NCBI GenBank assembly: GCA_034434635.1 | Contig: DAOTYX010000123.1 | Location: 1 to 31,434, forward strand | Origin: DAOTYX01 sp034434635 | GTDB taxonomy: Bacteria > Chloroflexota > Anaerolineae > B4-G1 > DUEL01 | Reading direction: 5' to 3' | Length of the DNA stretch: 31,434 nucleotides | Shown here: positions 14,733 to 21,944 of the stretch, piece after piece | How positions within the stretch are numbered: position 1 is the stretch's first letter | Layout of the letters: every line of letters begins with the position of its first letter | Program-made: the position numbers and the translations under genes | Notes under the pieces: generated by a model | The model's database searches: none | What the model saw: the letters and a program-made list of their open reading frames with translations, nothing else | Told to the model about the DNA's origin: nothing

Positions 14733-14755
14733 GTTACTGCCAACCTGACAGTTAC
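14733..14755. promoter_or_regulatory. Possible operator, imperfect palindrome in the leader
   Basis: GTTACTGCCA (14733-14742), a three-base centre, and TGACAGTTAC (14746-14755) are complementary at 8 of 10 positions. It lies about 45 bases downstream of the presumed start of the reductase mRNA. The size fits a dimeric repressor site, but no regulator is encoded nearby. Confidence 0.35.
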
Positions 14756-14801
14756 ATCATAAGCGGCAACAACGCAAGACGCGATACGTCAAGGAGGAAC
14801 C

Positions 14802-15593
14802 ATGAGCCAACACGATCTGCAGGGCCGCTGGGCCTTGATCCTGGGAGCCTCCAGCGGTTTCGGTGCGGCGGCGGCGCGAGCCTTCGCCCGGGCCGGCATG
14901 AACGTCTGCGGCGTCCATCTGGACACCCGCGCCACGCTCGATCGGGCGCGCGCGGTCATCGCCGACATCGAGGCGACAGGCCAGCGCGCGCTCTTCTTCA
15001 ACACCAACGCCGCCGACGCGCAGAAGCGTGCGCGGGTGCTGGAACGGGTCAAGGAGGAATGCGGCCCGATCCACTTCCTCCTCCACTCTCTGGCCTTCGG
15101 CTCCCTCCTGCCGTTCATCGCCGACGACCCGGCAGAGGCGATCAACGAAGCACAGATGGATATGACCCTGCGGGTGATGGCCCACAGCCTGGTCTACTGG
15201 GTGCAGGATATGGTGCGGATGGGGTTGCTGGTGCGCGGCAGCCGGGTGTATACCCTGTCCAGCGGCGGGGCCGACCGGGTGGTGGTACCCTACGGGGCGG
15301 TGTCGGCGGCCAAGGCGGCGCTGGAGAGCCACGTGCGACAACTGGCGCTGGAACTGGGGCCACGCGGCATCGCCGTCAACGGGCTGCGGCCCGGCGTCGC
15401 CGACACCCCCGCCCTGCGCGCCATCCCCGGCCACGAGTACTGGGTGCAAGAGGCGCAACAACGCAACCCTGCCGGCCGGCTGACCACGCCGGAGGACATC
15501 GCCACCGTCCTGGTGGCCCTGGCCGACCCGGCGATCACCTGGATCAGCGGCGCGATCATCCCCGTGGACGGCGGCGAGTTTGTCGTCGGCTGA
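14802..15593 (+). CDS. Short-chain reductase resembling enoyl-ACP reductase FabL/FabI
   Basis: The 263-residue protein is a short-chain dehydrogenase/reductase with the nucleotide motif GASSGFG (15-21). Its catalytic pair is Y164 and K171, in YGAVSAAKAALE. This Y-x6-K spacing, together with LLHSLAFG and KAALE after the lysine, is characteristic of enoyl-ACP reductases FabI/FabL; ordinary SDRs have Y-x3-K. The C-terminal GAIIPVDGGEFVVG is a typical SDR end. The likely role is the last reduction step of fatty-acid elongation, using NAD(P)H. AAGGAGG lies just before ATG 14802. It stands alone between the DUF402 operon and dnaA. Another SDR function cannot be excluded. Confidence 0.82.
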   Translation: MSQHDLQGRWALILGASSGFGAAAARAFARAGMNVCGVHLDTRATLDRARAVIADIEATGQRALFFNTNAADAQKRARVLERVKEECGPIHFLLHSLAFGSLLPFIADDPAEAINEAQMDMTLRVMAHSLVYWVQDMVRMGLLVRGSRVYTLSSGGADRVVVPYGAVSAAKAALESHVRQLALELGPRGIAVNGLRPGVADTPALRAIPGHEYWVQEAQQRNPAGRLTTPEDIATVLVALADPAITWISGAIIPVDGGEFVVG

Positions 15594-16113
15594 CGACAAA
15601 ATTCGTTTCATTGTGGCGCAATTATGATAAATGTAATGCCTTGCCATCTCTGCCGCCTTAGAAGGGCAGGGAGGCCAGGGGGCCTCGCCTCAGATGTTTG
15701 GGTGGCCCGTCCGTCCCCCCATATATCTGCAGGCCCAGACCGCAACCTCCTGCTCCGGGACCGCTGTCCGGCGGCCAATCTTAAAGAACTCGTCTTTTTA
15801 AGGCGATTGCCGCCAGAAGCCATTGCCCTCTCCGGCATCCTCTGGTAGAATAGGAGCCACGTTTGGGCGGGGCTGTGGCGACCCTCGAAGACCACAAAGA
15901 CCTCTGGTCGTGCGCGTGGGACCTCCCCCACATCGGTCAACAGACCGCCCGGTCTCTCGTTAGAGTCTGTCCAAAATAACCCCTGGCTGACGCATCCCTA
16001 CGCGTCGGCAGGCAGCATCGGCGTGCCGCCCTAAGGTTATTCGGATAAGCACTGCGTCCCTGGCAACCATCCCACCTGCTGCGGGCCATTGTGCCCCCGA
16101 GAGAGCGCTCTGG
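15594..16113. other. 520-bp non-coding region upstream of dnaA
   Basis: No convincing gene is present; the 110-residue minus-strand frame at 15608-15940 has no recognisable feature. The right part is the dnaA leader. A local AT-rich stretch lies at 15594-15640, and CTTAAA/TTTAAG arms at about 15780-15802 can pair. A single DnaA-box-like site (TTATCCGAA on the minus strand, about 16036-16050) matches TTATCCACA at seven of nine positions. GAGGCC/GGCCTC around 15670-15687 could end the reductase transcript. An origin is plausible by position, but no box cluster is visible. Confidence 0.5.
15823..15851 (+). promoter_or_regulatory. Candidate dnaA promoter, TTGCCC-17-TAGAAT
   Basis: TTGCCC (15823-15828) and TAGAAT (15846-15851) are 17 bases apart. 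The start near 15858 would give dnaA a leader of about 255 bases, unusually long compared with other genes in the window. Confidence 0.55.
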
Positions 16114-17514
16114 ATGAAGGCCGATCAAATCTGGCAGGCTGCGTTGGGCGAACTACAACTGGAGATGACCCGCGCAACGTTCGATACCTGGTTGCGCGGC
16201 ACCCGGCTGGTAGCCTATGAGGATGGCACCTTCATCGTCGGAGTACGCAACGGATACGCCAAAGACTGGCTGGAGCACCGGTTACGCCCCAACATCGAGC
16301 GCGTGGTGAGCCGCCTGGCCAGCCGCACCGTGGAAGTGCGCTTCGTCGTCTGCGATGACCCGGTCGAAGAGGCATCGCCAGAGCCGTTGCTCGCCCCACC
16401 CGACACACCGTCCGAAAACGGACAGGTCGGCACCCCCCTTAACCCCCGCTACACGATGGAAACCTTCGTCGTCGGCCCGGCGAACCGCCTGGCCGTCGCC
16501 GCCGCCAGCGCCGTGATCGAGCGACCGGCCGAGCACTACAACCCGCTCTTCATCTACGGCGGAACCGGGCTGGGCAAGACCCACCTGCTGCACGCTATCG
16601 GCAACGCCTGCCAGCGCAACAACCTGCGCACCATCTACGTGCCAGCAGAAACCTTCACCAACGAGTATATCCAGGCCATCCGTGATCAGACCACCGCAGC
16701 CTTCCGCGAGACCTACCGCAACGCCGACGTGCTGCTGGTGGATGACTTCCAGTTCATCGCCGGCAAGGAGGCTACCCAGGAGGAGTTCTTCCATACCTTC
16801 AACGCCCTGCACAGCAACGGCGGACAGATCGTCGTCACCTCCGACCGGCGGCCACAGGCGCTGGCCGCGCTCGAAGAACGGCTCCGTTCCCGCTTCGAGT
16901 GGGGCCTGATCGTGGACATCCGCCCGCCGGAACTGGAGACGCGCATCGCGATCCTGCAACAGAAGGCCGAGGGGCGCGAACGGGAAGTGCCAACGGATGT
17001 GCTTTACGTCATCGCCCAGCGGGTGCAGAGCAACGTCCGTGAACTGGAAGGGACACTGAACAAGGTGCTGGCGATCTCCAGCGTGAACGACGTCCCGCTG
17101 ACGCCGCAACTGGTGGAGGCGGCCCTGGCTGACTGGCGGGGCAGCCTGCCCGAAATCACCGCCGAGCAGGTCTTCCACACCGTGGCGCAGTTCTACCGCC
17201 TGACGGAGGACGAACTGTGCGGGTCGAGCCGCGCGCAGCGTCTGGCCCGCCCCCGACAGGTGGCGATGTACCTCATGCGGCAGGAGGCGCACCTCTCTCT
17301 ATCCCAGATCGGCGCCGCCCTGGGCGGACGGGATCACACGACGGTGCTCCACGCCTGCGAACGCATCAGCGCCCTGTTGGAGAGAGATGACACGCTGCGC
17401 CAGGAAGTGTTGACGCTGCGCGAGCGGCTGTACCAGGGCGACCCGCTCGCAGGGACGAAGCATCCCGCCGGCGCAGGGCCTCGGAGAAACGCCTCACTCC
17501 TACGGCAGCGATAG
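16114..17514 (+). CDS. dnaA: Chromosomal replication initiator protein DnaA
   Basis: The 466-residue protein has all four DnaA domains. Domain I (1-80) includes FDTWLRGTRLVAYEDGTFIVGVRN, domain II is a short linker, and the AAA+ domain has Walker A GGTGLGKTH (149-157) and Walker B DVLLVDD (205-211). The C-terminal helix-turn-helix holds the signature GGRDHTTVLHACERI. DnaA binds DnaA boxes at oriC, melts the duplex and loads the helicase. ATG 16114 starts directly at the conserved MKADQIWQAAL; the ribosome site is weak. About twenty residues after the usual end (HPAGAGPRRNASLLRQR) appear to be a low-conservation tail. Its last 15 bases overlap the 3' end of the convergent glycosyltransferase. 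dnaN is not adjacent. Confidence 0.96.
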   Translation: MKADQIWQAALGELQLEMTRATFDTWLRGTRLVAYEDGTFIVGVRNGYAKDWLEHRLRPNIERVVSRLASRTVEVRFVVCDDPVEEASPEPLLAPPDTPSENGQVGTPLNPRYTMETFVVGPANRLAVAAASAVIERPAEHYNPLFIYGGTGLGKTHLLHAIGNACQRNNLRTIYVPAETFTNEYIQAIRDQTTAAFRETYRNADVLLVDDFQFIAGKEATQEEFFHTFNALHSNGGQIVVTSDRRPQALAALEERLRSRFEWGLIVDIRPPELETRIAILQQKAEGREREVPTDVLYVIAQRVQSNVRELEGTLNKVLAISSVNDVPLTPQLVEAALADWRGSLPEITAEQVFHTVAQFYRLTEDELCGSSRAQRLARPRQVAMYLMRQEAHLSLSQIGAALGGRDHTTVLHACERISALLERDDTLRQEVLTLRERLYQGDPLAGTKHPAGAGPRRNASLLRQR

Positions 17515-19782
17515 CACCACCAGGTTGTCGGCAGCCGGCCCCCCCGGCCCCACCACCGACAGCCGCTCCATCGTCGCCGGGTCGTACATGCCAGCCACCA
17601 GCCGCAGGCCCTCCGTGGAAGGGAGCGCTGGCACCACCAGCGCATGCTCGTCGGGCACCACATCCCCCGGCTGCCAGATGGAGGTGGGATACCGCCCCCA
17701 CCGTGGCGGCCCATCGTGCTGGGCCAGCGGCTGCCCATCCTCGCCCAGCAGATGGACGAAAGCGGTGAAGTCCGCCCCCAGCGGCCTCTCGGCCCGCCAG
17801 TACAGGGTGACGGTCAACGGGCCGCCTGCCTGCAGTCCCCCCGCCAGGTCATACCCCAGCAGCGCGATGCCGTCTCCCAGCCGGTAGTCCAGCCGGTGTG
17901 TCGGGGTGACCGTCAGCGGCTGCGCTGGCGCCACCCGCACCTGGGCGACCACGGGGTAGTTGACCTCCCCGCCGGCAGCGTCCCGCACGGGCAGCCGTGC
18001 GCCGGTCGCGGCGTCGTACAGCCCGACCAGCAGGTCGTACCGCTCTGGCACCGGCGCCCACTCCTCCACGCGCAGTCGGTAGGCATCGCAGAAGGCCTGT
18101 CCCACCGGCCACAGCGAGGTGGGGAAGCGGCCCAGGCCGGGGTAGGTGTACCGCTCGGCCACGCGCGCCTCCTCCCAACCCACCAGATGGACAAAGACGG
18201 TGTAGTCCTGGCTCATCCCCCTCATCCCCTCCCAGCAGGCGCGGACGGTGAGCCACTCTCCCGGCGCGGCTGACTCGCGGTCGAGGGAGACTCCCAGCAG
18301 ACGGGCGCTCCCGTCGTAGGTGAAGCCCACCGGCTGCACCGTGGCAGCGGCAGCGGCGGGTTCCATCAGCCGCGGCGGGGCGAAGGCCGGGCGGATGATC
18401 CACCAGGGGGTGATCAGGCTGAGCAAGGCCAACGCAGGTAGAAAGACCCAGGGGCGGCGCATCTGCTCCCATCCCCCTATGACCAGCACCGCCGCCGCGC
18501 CGACAGCCGGGAAGAGCAGCCGCCCGTGAGGGGCCTCCACCTGACGCATCCACTGCAACAGCGCCCCGAAAACAAGCGCTCCCCACCCCCCCGTCAGCAG
18601 GAGGACCGGCCCGTGGCCCACCACGCACTTCCGCCGCCAGGCCAGAAGCCAGCCGACCAGGCCGGTCAGCGGGATGAGGCCCAGCGCCAGATAGACCCAC
18701 GGAGGATACTCGACGTGGCCCCAGCCGAAGGCCCCCCAGAAGGAGCGGTAGACCTTCGGCAGTTCGGCCAACAGGGTGGCGAAGGAGGCTGGCGCGGCCC
18801 GCCCCCACGGGGTGCCGATATGCGCTCCCAGGCCCAGCGGATCGCCGTAGAGGACAGCGTTGCGAACATACCACCAGCCGGCGATCACTCCCGCGGCGAG
18901 CGCCAGCGCGGCCATCCAGCCCCCTCGCTTCAGGAGCGAGGGGCAAGTCCCGCCGTTTCCCCGGGCGAATGCCAGCGCCAGCAACCCCAAGGGGAGCAGG
19001 AGCAGGGCGCTGCTCTTGGTCAGCGCCGCCAGGCCCGCCAGCCCGCCGGCGACCAGGATACGGCGCAGGGTAGCCCCCCGGCGGAGGACGCGTGCCAGGC
19101 TCCACAGCGCCGCGGTCGAAAGGGCCGCGGCAGCGCTATCGTTGCTCACCACGCCGCTGATGAACAAGAACTGCGGGGTGAAGGCCACCAGCGCTGCGGC
19201 AAGCAACGCGGCCCATGGGCGGTTCAGCGCCTCCCGCGCCACCCCCCAGGTCACCACCACCGTCGCCGCGCCGAACAGGAGCGACACCAGGCGGGTGATG
19301 TGTACCGCCAGGGCCGCGCCGCGCCAGGGGAAGCGCTCCCGCGCGGTGTGGATGAGCATGTTCTTGTTGTCGTTCACCGTCCCCCCGGCCTGGTAGCCGA
19401 AGCCGGGGTTGTGCCACATCAGCATTTCCAGGTCGGCGTCGGGGAAGAAGCGACGCACCGCTGCCGCTGTCAGGTAGTAGAGCGGCGGCTGCGCCGCCTC
19501 CTGATAGGCACCGCTGAGGTCCTCGCCCAGCGGCGGCAGGCCGTGCCCCGCCGCCAGCCAGCGGACATAGGCATCGTGCCAGACTTCATCGGGCGCCTCA
19601 TAGAGCGGTGTGAGCGCGCTGTATACCCCGCCCAGGATCAGGAAGGCCAGGAGCAGGATGGACAGCCATCTCCCCTGTCCGACCAGCGCCGACAGACCAC
19701 TGGCCGCGTCTGGGCGACGGTGGTCTGTCGTCCGTGGTCCGTGGTCAGGGAAGGCGACATGTCCCCAAAGGCGAACGGGCAT
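17500..19782 (-). CDS. Large GT39-like membrane protein with two C-terminal beta-rich repeats
   Basis: The 760-residue protein has a variable N-terminus, then a helix and the loop YEAPDEVWHDAYVRWLAAG with the DE pair, followed by EAAQPPLYYLTAAAVRRFF, which mark a GT39/DUF2142-like glycosyltransferase. About ten further helices reach residue 480. The C-terminal 270 residues contain two copies of a soluble domain: the first with DYTVFVHLVG, RFPTSLWPVGQ and LLVGLYDAATGARLPV, the second with DFTAFVHLLGEDGQPLAQHDGPP, RYPTSIWQPGD and LVAGMYDPAT. ATG 19782 starts two bases after the stop of the upstream secreted-protein gene. A heptanucleotide repeat encodes part of the N-terminus (DHGPRTTDHRR). The stop overlaps the end of dnaA by 15 bases. 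Donor and acceptor are unknown. Confidence 0.83.
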   Translation of the reverse strand: MPVRLWGHVAFPDHGPRTTDHRRPDAASGLSALVGQGRWLSILLLAFLILGGVYSALTPLYEAPDEVWHDAYVRWLAAGHGLPPLGEDLSGAYQEAAQPPLYYLTAAAVRRFFPDADLEMLMWHNPGFGYQAGGTVNDNKNMLIHTARERFPWRGAALAVHITRLVSLLFGAATVVVTWGVAREALNRPWAALLAAALVAFTPQFLFISGVVSNDSAAAALSTAALWSLARVLRRGATLRRILVAGGLAGLAALTKSSALLLLPLGLLALAFARGNGGTCPSLLKRGGWMAALALAAGVIAGWWYVRNAVLYGDPLGLGAHIGTPWGRAAPASFATLLAELPKVYRSFWGAFGWGHVEYPPWVYLALGLIPLTGLVGWLLAWRRKCVVGHGPVLLLTGGWGALVFGALLQWMRQVEAPHGRLLFPAVGAAAVLVIGGWEQMRRPWVFLPALALLSLITPWWIIRPAFAPPRLMEPAAAAATVQPVGFTYDGSARLLGVSLDRESAAPGEWLTVRACWEGMRGMSQDYTVFVHLVGWEEARVAERYTYPGLGRFPTSLWPVGQAFCDAYRLRVEEWAPVPERYDLLVGLYDAATGARLPVRDAAGGEVNYPVVAQVRVAPAQPLTVTPTHRLDYRLGDGIALLGYDLAGGLQAGGPLTVTLYWRAERPLGADFTAFVHLLGEDGQPLAQHDGPPRWGRYPTSIWQPGDVVPDEHALVVPALPSTEGLRLVAGMYDPATMERLSVVGPGGPAADNLVVLSLP
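19690..19749. repeat. Heptanucleotide repeat, CTGTCGT/CCGTGGT units, with an inverted arm
   Basis: CTGTCGT, CCGTGGT and CCGTGGT (19725-19745) are preceded by CGACAGACCAC at 19690-19700, which is the perfect reverse complement of GTGGTCTGTCG at 19720-19730. The units are the same family as the long array at 2825-2943. It lies within the first 35 codons of the glycosyltransferase gene and is in frame. Confidence 0.8.
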
Positions 19783-19784
19783 CG

Positions 19785-20846
19785 TCAAGGTATGGCCGCG
19801 AACAAGGAGCCCGAGATCTCCGTCACGCAGGCGCCGCTGAGCGGGCGGCGAGAGAGCAGCAGGACGTGGAGACGGTCCCCGCTGGTCAGGCCGGAAATGA
19901 CCACGTGATGCGCCGTGACCGGCGTCGGGTCAAAGGGAGTGGCATGGGTGAACGTCGGGATGCTCGCCACCAGCGGCAGGTAGAGGATGTACGGGCCGGT
20001 GGGGGTGATCGGCGTGGTGGGCGGGAGGATGGAGTACCAGACCTGCGTAGAGGCCGGCGCGGCAGTGGTCCAGTCAATCACCAGCGAGGTGCCCACTGTC
20101 GAGGTGATGACGTTGTAAATGAACCCCGAAGGGGTCCACGAGTTCGGCTCGGGCATTCGCCCGCTGGGATAGGTAGAGGCCGTCAGGCTGGCCGCATCCC
20201 AGTAGGAATCGTAGTAATAGGTGCGCCCGTCGTTGGGGGGAACGGGATGGGCGGAGAAGATGGCCGTCAGGCTGCTGCCCACCGGCTCCGCATCCACCGT
20301 CAGTTGCTCCCAGACGAACAGCGATGTCTGCTCGGCGGACCAGACGACGCCGCTGGGCAGAGAGGTGATCTCTCCGATATGCTGGTTGGGGGTCAGCAGC
20401 CGGCCCTGCGGGTCCAGCCCGATGCGGGCATGCGGGTTCACGCCGGAGAGGGAGTGGTTGCGGGCGTAGGCGGTGAGCCGGTAGGGGGCACACGGGGTCA
20501 GACCAGTGACCTGCTGGTAGATGCCGGCATAGTAGACCGGGCCCCACTTGAAGTAGGTCTGCGCATGGCTGCCCTCGTAGTGCGGGCGGGCGGTGCGGGT
20601 GTCATCGTATTCGGGGATGACGTAGTTCTTCAACCACCAGCGCATCCAGTAGGGAGCGACGAAGTGGTTGGGGTATTCCCAGTAGTAGGGTTGGTCCTCC
20701 ATGTTGCCGTCGCGCAGGAGGTTCTCCGCCTCCAGAGCCAGCGGTTGAGGCGGCGCTTCATCGGCTCTGGCGGCCCCTCCCGGCACCAGCAGCAGGAGAG
20801 CGACCGCGATGGACACCAGCAGATACCGGGGTGCCTGCTTCATCAT
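19785..20846 (-). CDS. Secreted protein with carbohydrate-binding-like domain
   Basis: The 353-residue protein has a clear signal peptide (KQAPRYLLVSIAVALLLLVPGGAARA, cleavage likely after ARA). The segment LLRDGNMED...PYYWEYP, EGSHAQTYFKW and AGIYQQVTGLTPCAPYRLTAYARNHS resembles galactose-binding/CBM4-9-like modules. A second part (about 245-345) looks like an Fn3-type beta domain with TSLVIDWTTAAPASTQVWYS and VISGLTSGDRLHVLL, interrupted by the hydrophobic IYLPLV-like stretch YILYLPLVAS. No catalytic motif is visible. GGAGG lies five bases before the ATG pair at 20846. Its stop is two bases from the start of the glycosyltransferase, so the pair is an operon. Confidence 0.75.
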   Translation of the reverse strand: MMKQAPRYLLVSIAVALLLLVPGGAARADEAPPQPLALEAENLLRDGNMEDQPYYWEYPNHFVAPYWMRWWLKNYVIPEYDDTRTARPHYEGSHAQTYFKWGPVYYAGIYQQVTGLTPCAPYRLTAYARNHSLSGVNPHARIGLDPQGRLLTPNQHIGEITSLPSGVVWSAEQTSLFVWEQLTVDAEPVGSSLTAIFSAHPVPPNDGRTYYYDSYWDAASLTASTYPSGRMPEPNSWTPSGFIYNVITSTVGTSLVIDWTTAAPASTQVWYSILPPTTPITPTGPYILYLPLVASIPTFTHATPFDPTPVTAHHVVISGLTSGDRLHVLLLSRRPLSGACVTEISGSLFAAIP

Positions 20847-20882
20847 TTCATCCTCCGCAACGTTGAGAGTGTACCGGGGGCA

Positions 20883-20910
20883 ATTCTAACATGGCCAGCC
20901 GATTTGTCCA
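20883..20910 (-). promoter_or_regulatory. Promoter for the secreted-protein/glycosyltransferase operon, TGGACA-16-TAGAAT
   Basis: TGGACA (20910-20905) and TAGAAT (20888-20883) are 16 bases apart on the minus strand, giving a leader of about 30 bases before ATG 20846. Confidence 0.65.
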
Positions 20911-20933
20911 CCTGCAGGGGCGGCCGCAGGGCG

Positions 20934-21815
20934 CTACTCCACCTGTTCCAGCGTCACGCTGCCCACGCCCAGTGTGACATTGATGAGCAACTCGACCTGC
21001 GCCGTACCGAAGGCCGGATTGACATAGGCCCCATCGCTGAGGGTGAAGGCATCATCCACCTCGAGGCCGCCCAGGCCGCCGGTCATCTCCACACGCACGC
21101 CCACGTCCGCCGGGACGCGCAGGGTGAGCGCGCCGGTGCCAGCGGTGACCTGCACCTCGGCGGATGAGGGCCAGTCGCCGGTGAGGTCCAGCACCAGGTT
21201 ACCGACCCCGCCCTCGACCCTCATCTCGCGCGGGCCGGCGTTGCCGATGCCGCTCACCTCCAGGTTGGCCGCTCCGGCGCGCACCGTCAGCCGCTCCATT
21301 CGTGCCGGGTTGGGCGCGTCGAAACGGGCGACCAGGTCAGAAGCGCCCGACTCCAGCGTCAGACGGGTCAGCGCCAGACCGCTGAAGTCCAGTTCTCCCT
21401 GACCGGCGCCCACGGTGATGCTCATCTCCATCGGCACTTCGGGGGAGAAGGTCAGTTCCCACTCGTTGCGCGCCCCCGCCTCCGGCATGCCGCGGGTCTC
21501 CGACTGCGCGATTCGCAGCAGACCATCCTCCCAGGTCACCTCGGGGGCCCAGGCAGCGACATTGGTGCGGAAGTGACCGGAGAAGAGAGGGTCGGCCTCG
21601 CCGGGGGCCAGGGTGATCTCCCCTGTGCCCATGGTCACTTCGACCCGCGCCTCTTCGACGCCGTCGCGGGGCACCTCCTCGACGTATTCCTGCATCTCAC
21701 CCACCTCCAGCCTGGGGACGAGGGTGGGCAGTTCGACGCCAGGGAGGGAGATGCTACAGGCCAGGCTGCTGAGGGCCAGCAAGGACGCCGTCAACAACAG
21801 GGCAACTCGTCGCAT
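20934..21815 (-). CDS. Lipoprotein with DUF2154/toast-rack-like beta repeats
   Basis: The 293-residue protein begins MRRVALLLTASLLALSSLAC; C20 would be the lipidated residue of a lipobox-like SLAC. The mature part is a series of short glycine-rich beta repeats (VTMGTGEITLAPG, ITVGAGQGELDFSG, VEGGVGNLVLDLTG, VTAGTGALTLRVP, NVTLGVGSVTLEQ), the pattern of the toast-rack/DUF2154 and LiaF-like families. It probably sits on the outer face of the membrane; its role is unknown. AGGAGG (21828-21823) is seven bases before ATG 21815. A longer frame from 21953 would cross the promoter and is rejected. It is divergent from the SpoIID-like gene. Confidence 0.82.
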   Translation of the reverse strand: MRRVALLLTASLLALSSLACSISLPGVELPTLVPRLEVGEMQEYVEEVPRDGVEEARVEVTMGTGEITLAPGEADPLFSGHFRTNVAAWAPEVTWEDGLLRIAQSETRGMPEAGARNEWELTFSPEVPMEMSITVGAGQGELDFSGLALTRLTLESGASDLVARFDAPNPARMERLTVRAGAANLEVSGIGNAGPREMRVEGGVGNLVLDLTGDWPSSAEVQVTAGTGALTLRVPADVGVRVEMTGGLGGLEVDDAFTLSDGAYVNPAFGTAQVELLINVTLGVGSVTLEQVE

Positions 21816-21858
21816 GGTTACACCTCCTGTCGTGCGAGAACCTCGTTTCGCAGGGGGC

Positions 21859-21886
21859 ATTTTAACCCAATGCCCACGCTCGTCAA
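21859..21886 (-). promoter_or_regulatory. Lipoprotein promoter, TTGACG-16-TAAAAT
   Basis: TTGACG (21886-21881) and TAAAAT (21864-21859) are 16 bases apart on the minus strand, about 44 bases before ATG 21815. Confidence 0.75.
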
Positions 21887-21906
21887 GCAGATGCAGGCCG
21901 GCGGCG

Positions 21907-21935
21907 TTGTGCCGTGTGTCAGTCTGTGCTATACT
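21907..21935 (+). promoter_or_regulatory. Promoter of the SpoIID-like gene, TTGTGC-17-TGCTATACT
   Basis: TTGTGC (21907-21912) and TATACT (21930-21935, with an extended TGC) are 17 bases apart. The transcript should start near 21942, almost at ATG 21945, so the mRNA would be nearly leaderless. Confidence 0.65.
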
Positions 21936-21944
21936 CCGGAGGTG

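Noticed and set aside
15608..15940. 110-residue minus-strand frame upstream of dnaA
   Set aside because: No family features, no ribosome site, and it covers the probable dnaA promoter.
15960..15990. GAGTCTGTCCAAAATAA as a possible insertion-sequence end
   Set aside because: It resembles some IS termini but there is no inverted partner, target duplication or transposase.
18526..19908. 460-residue plus-strand frame opposite the large glycosyltransferase
   Set aside because: Q/R/G-rich antisense product without domain features.
19734..21167. 477-residue plus-strand frame opposite the secreted protein and lipoprotein
   Set aside because: It crosses two minus-strand genes and their promoter and has no recognisable domain.
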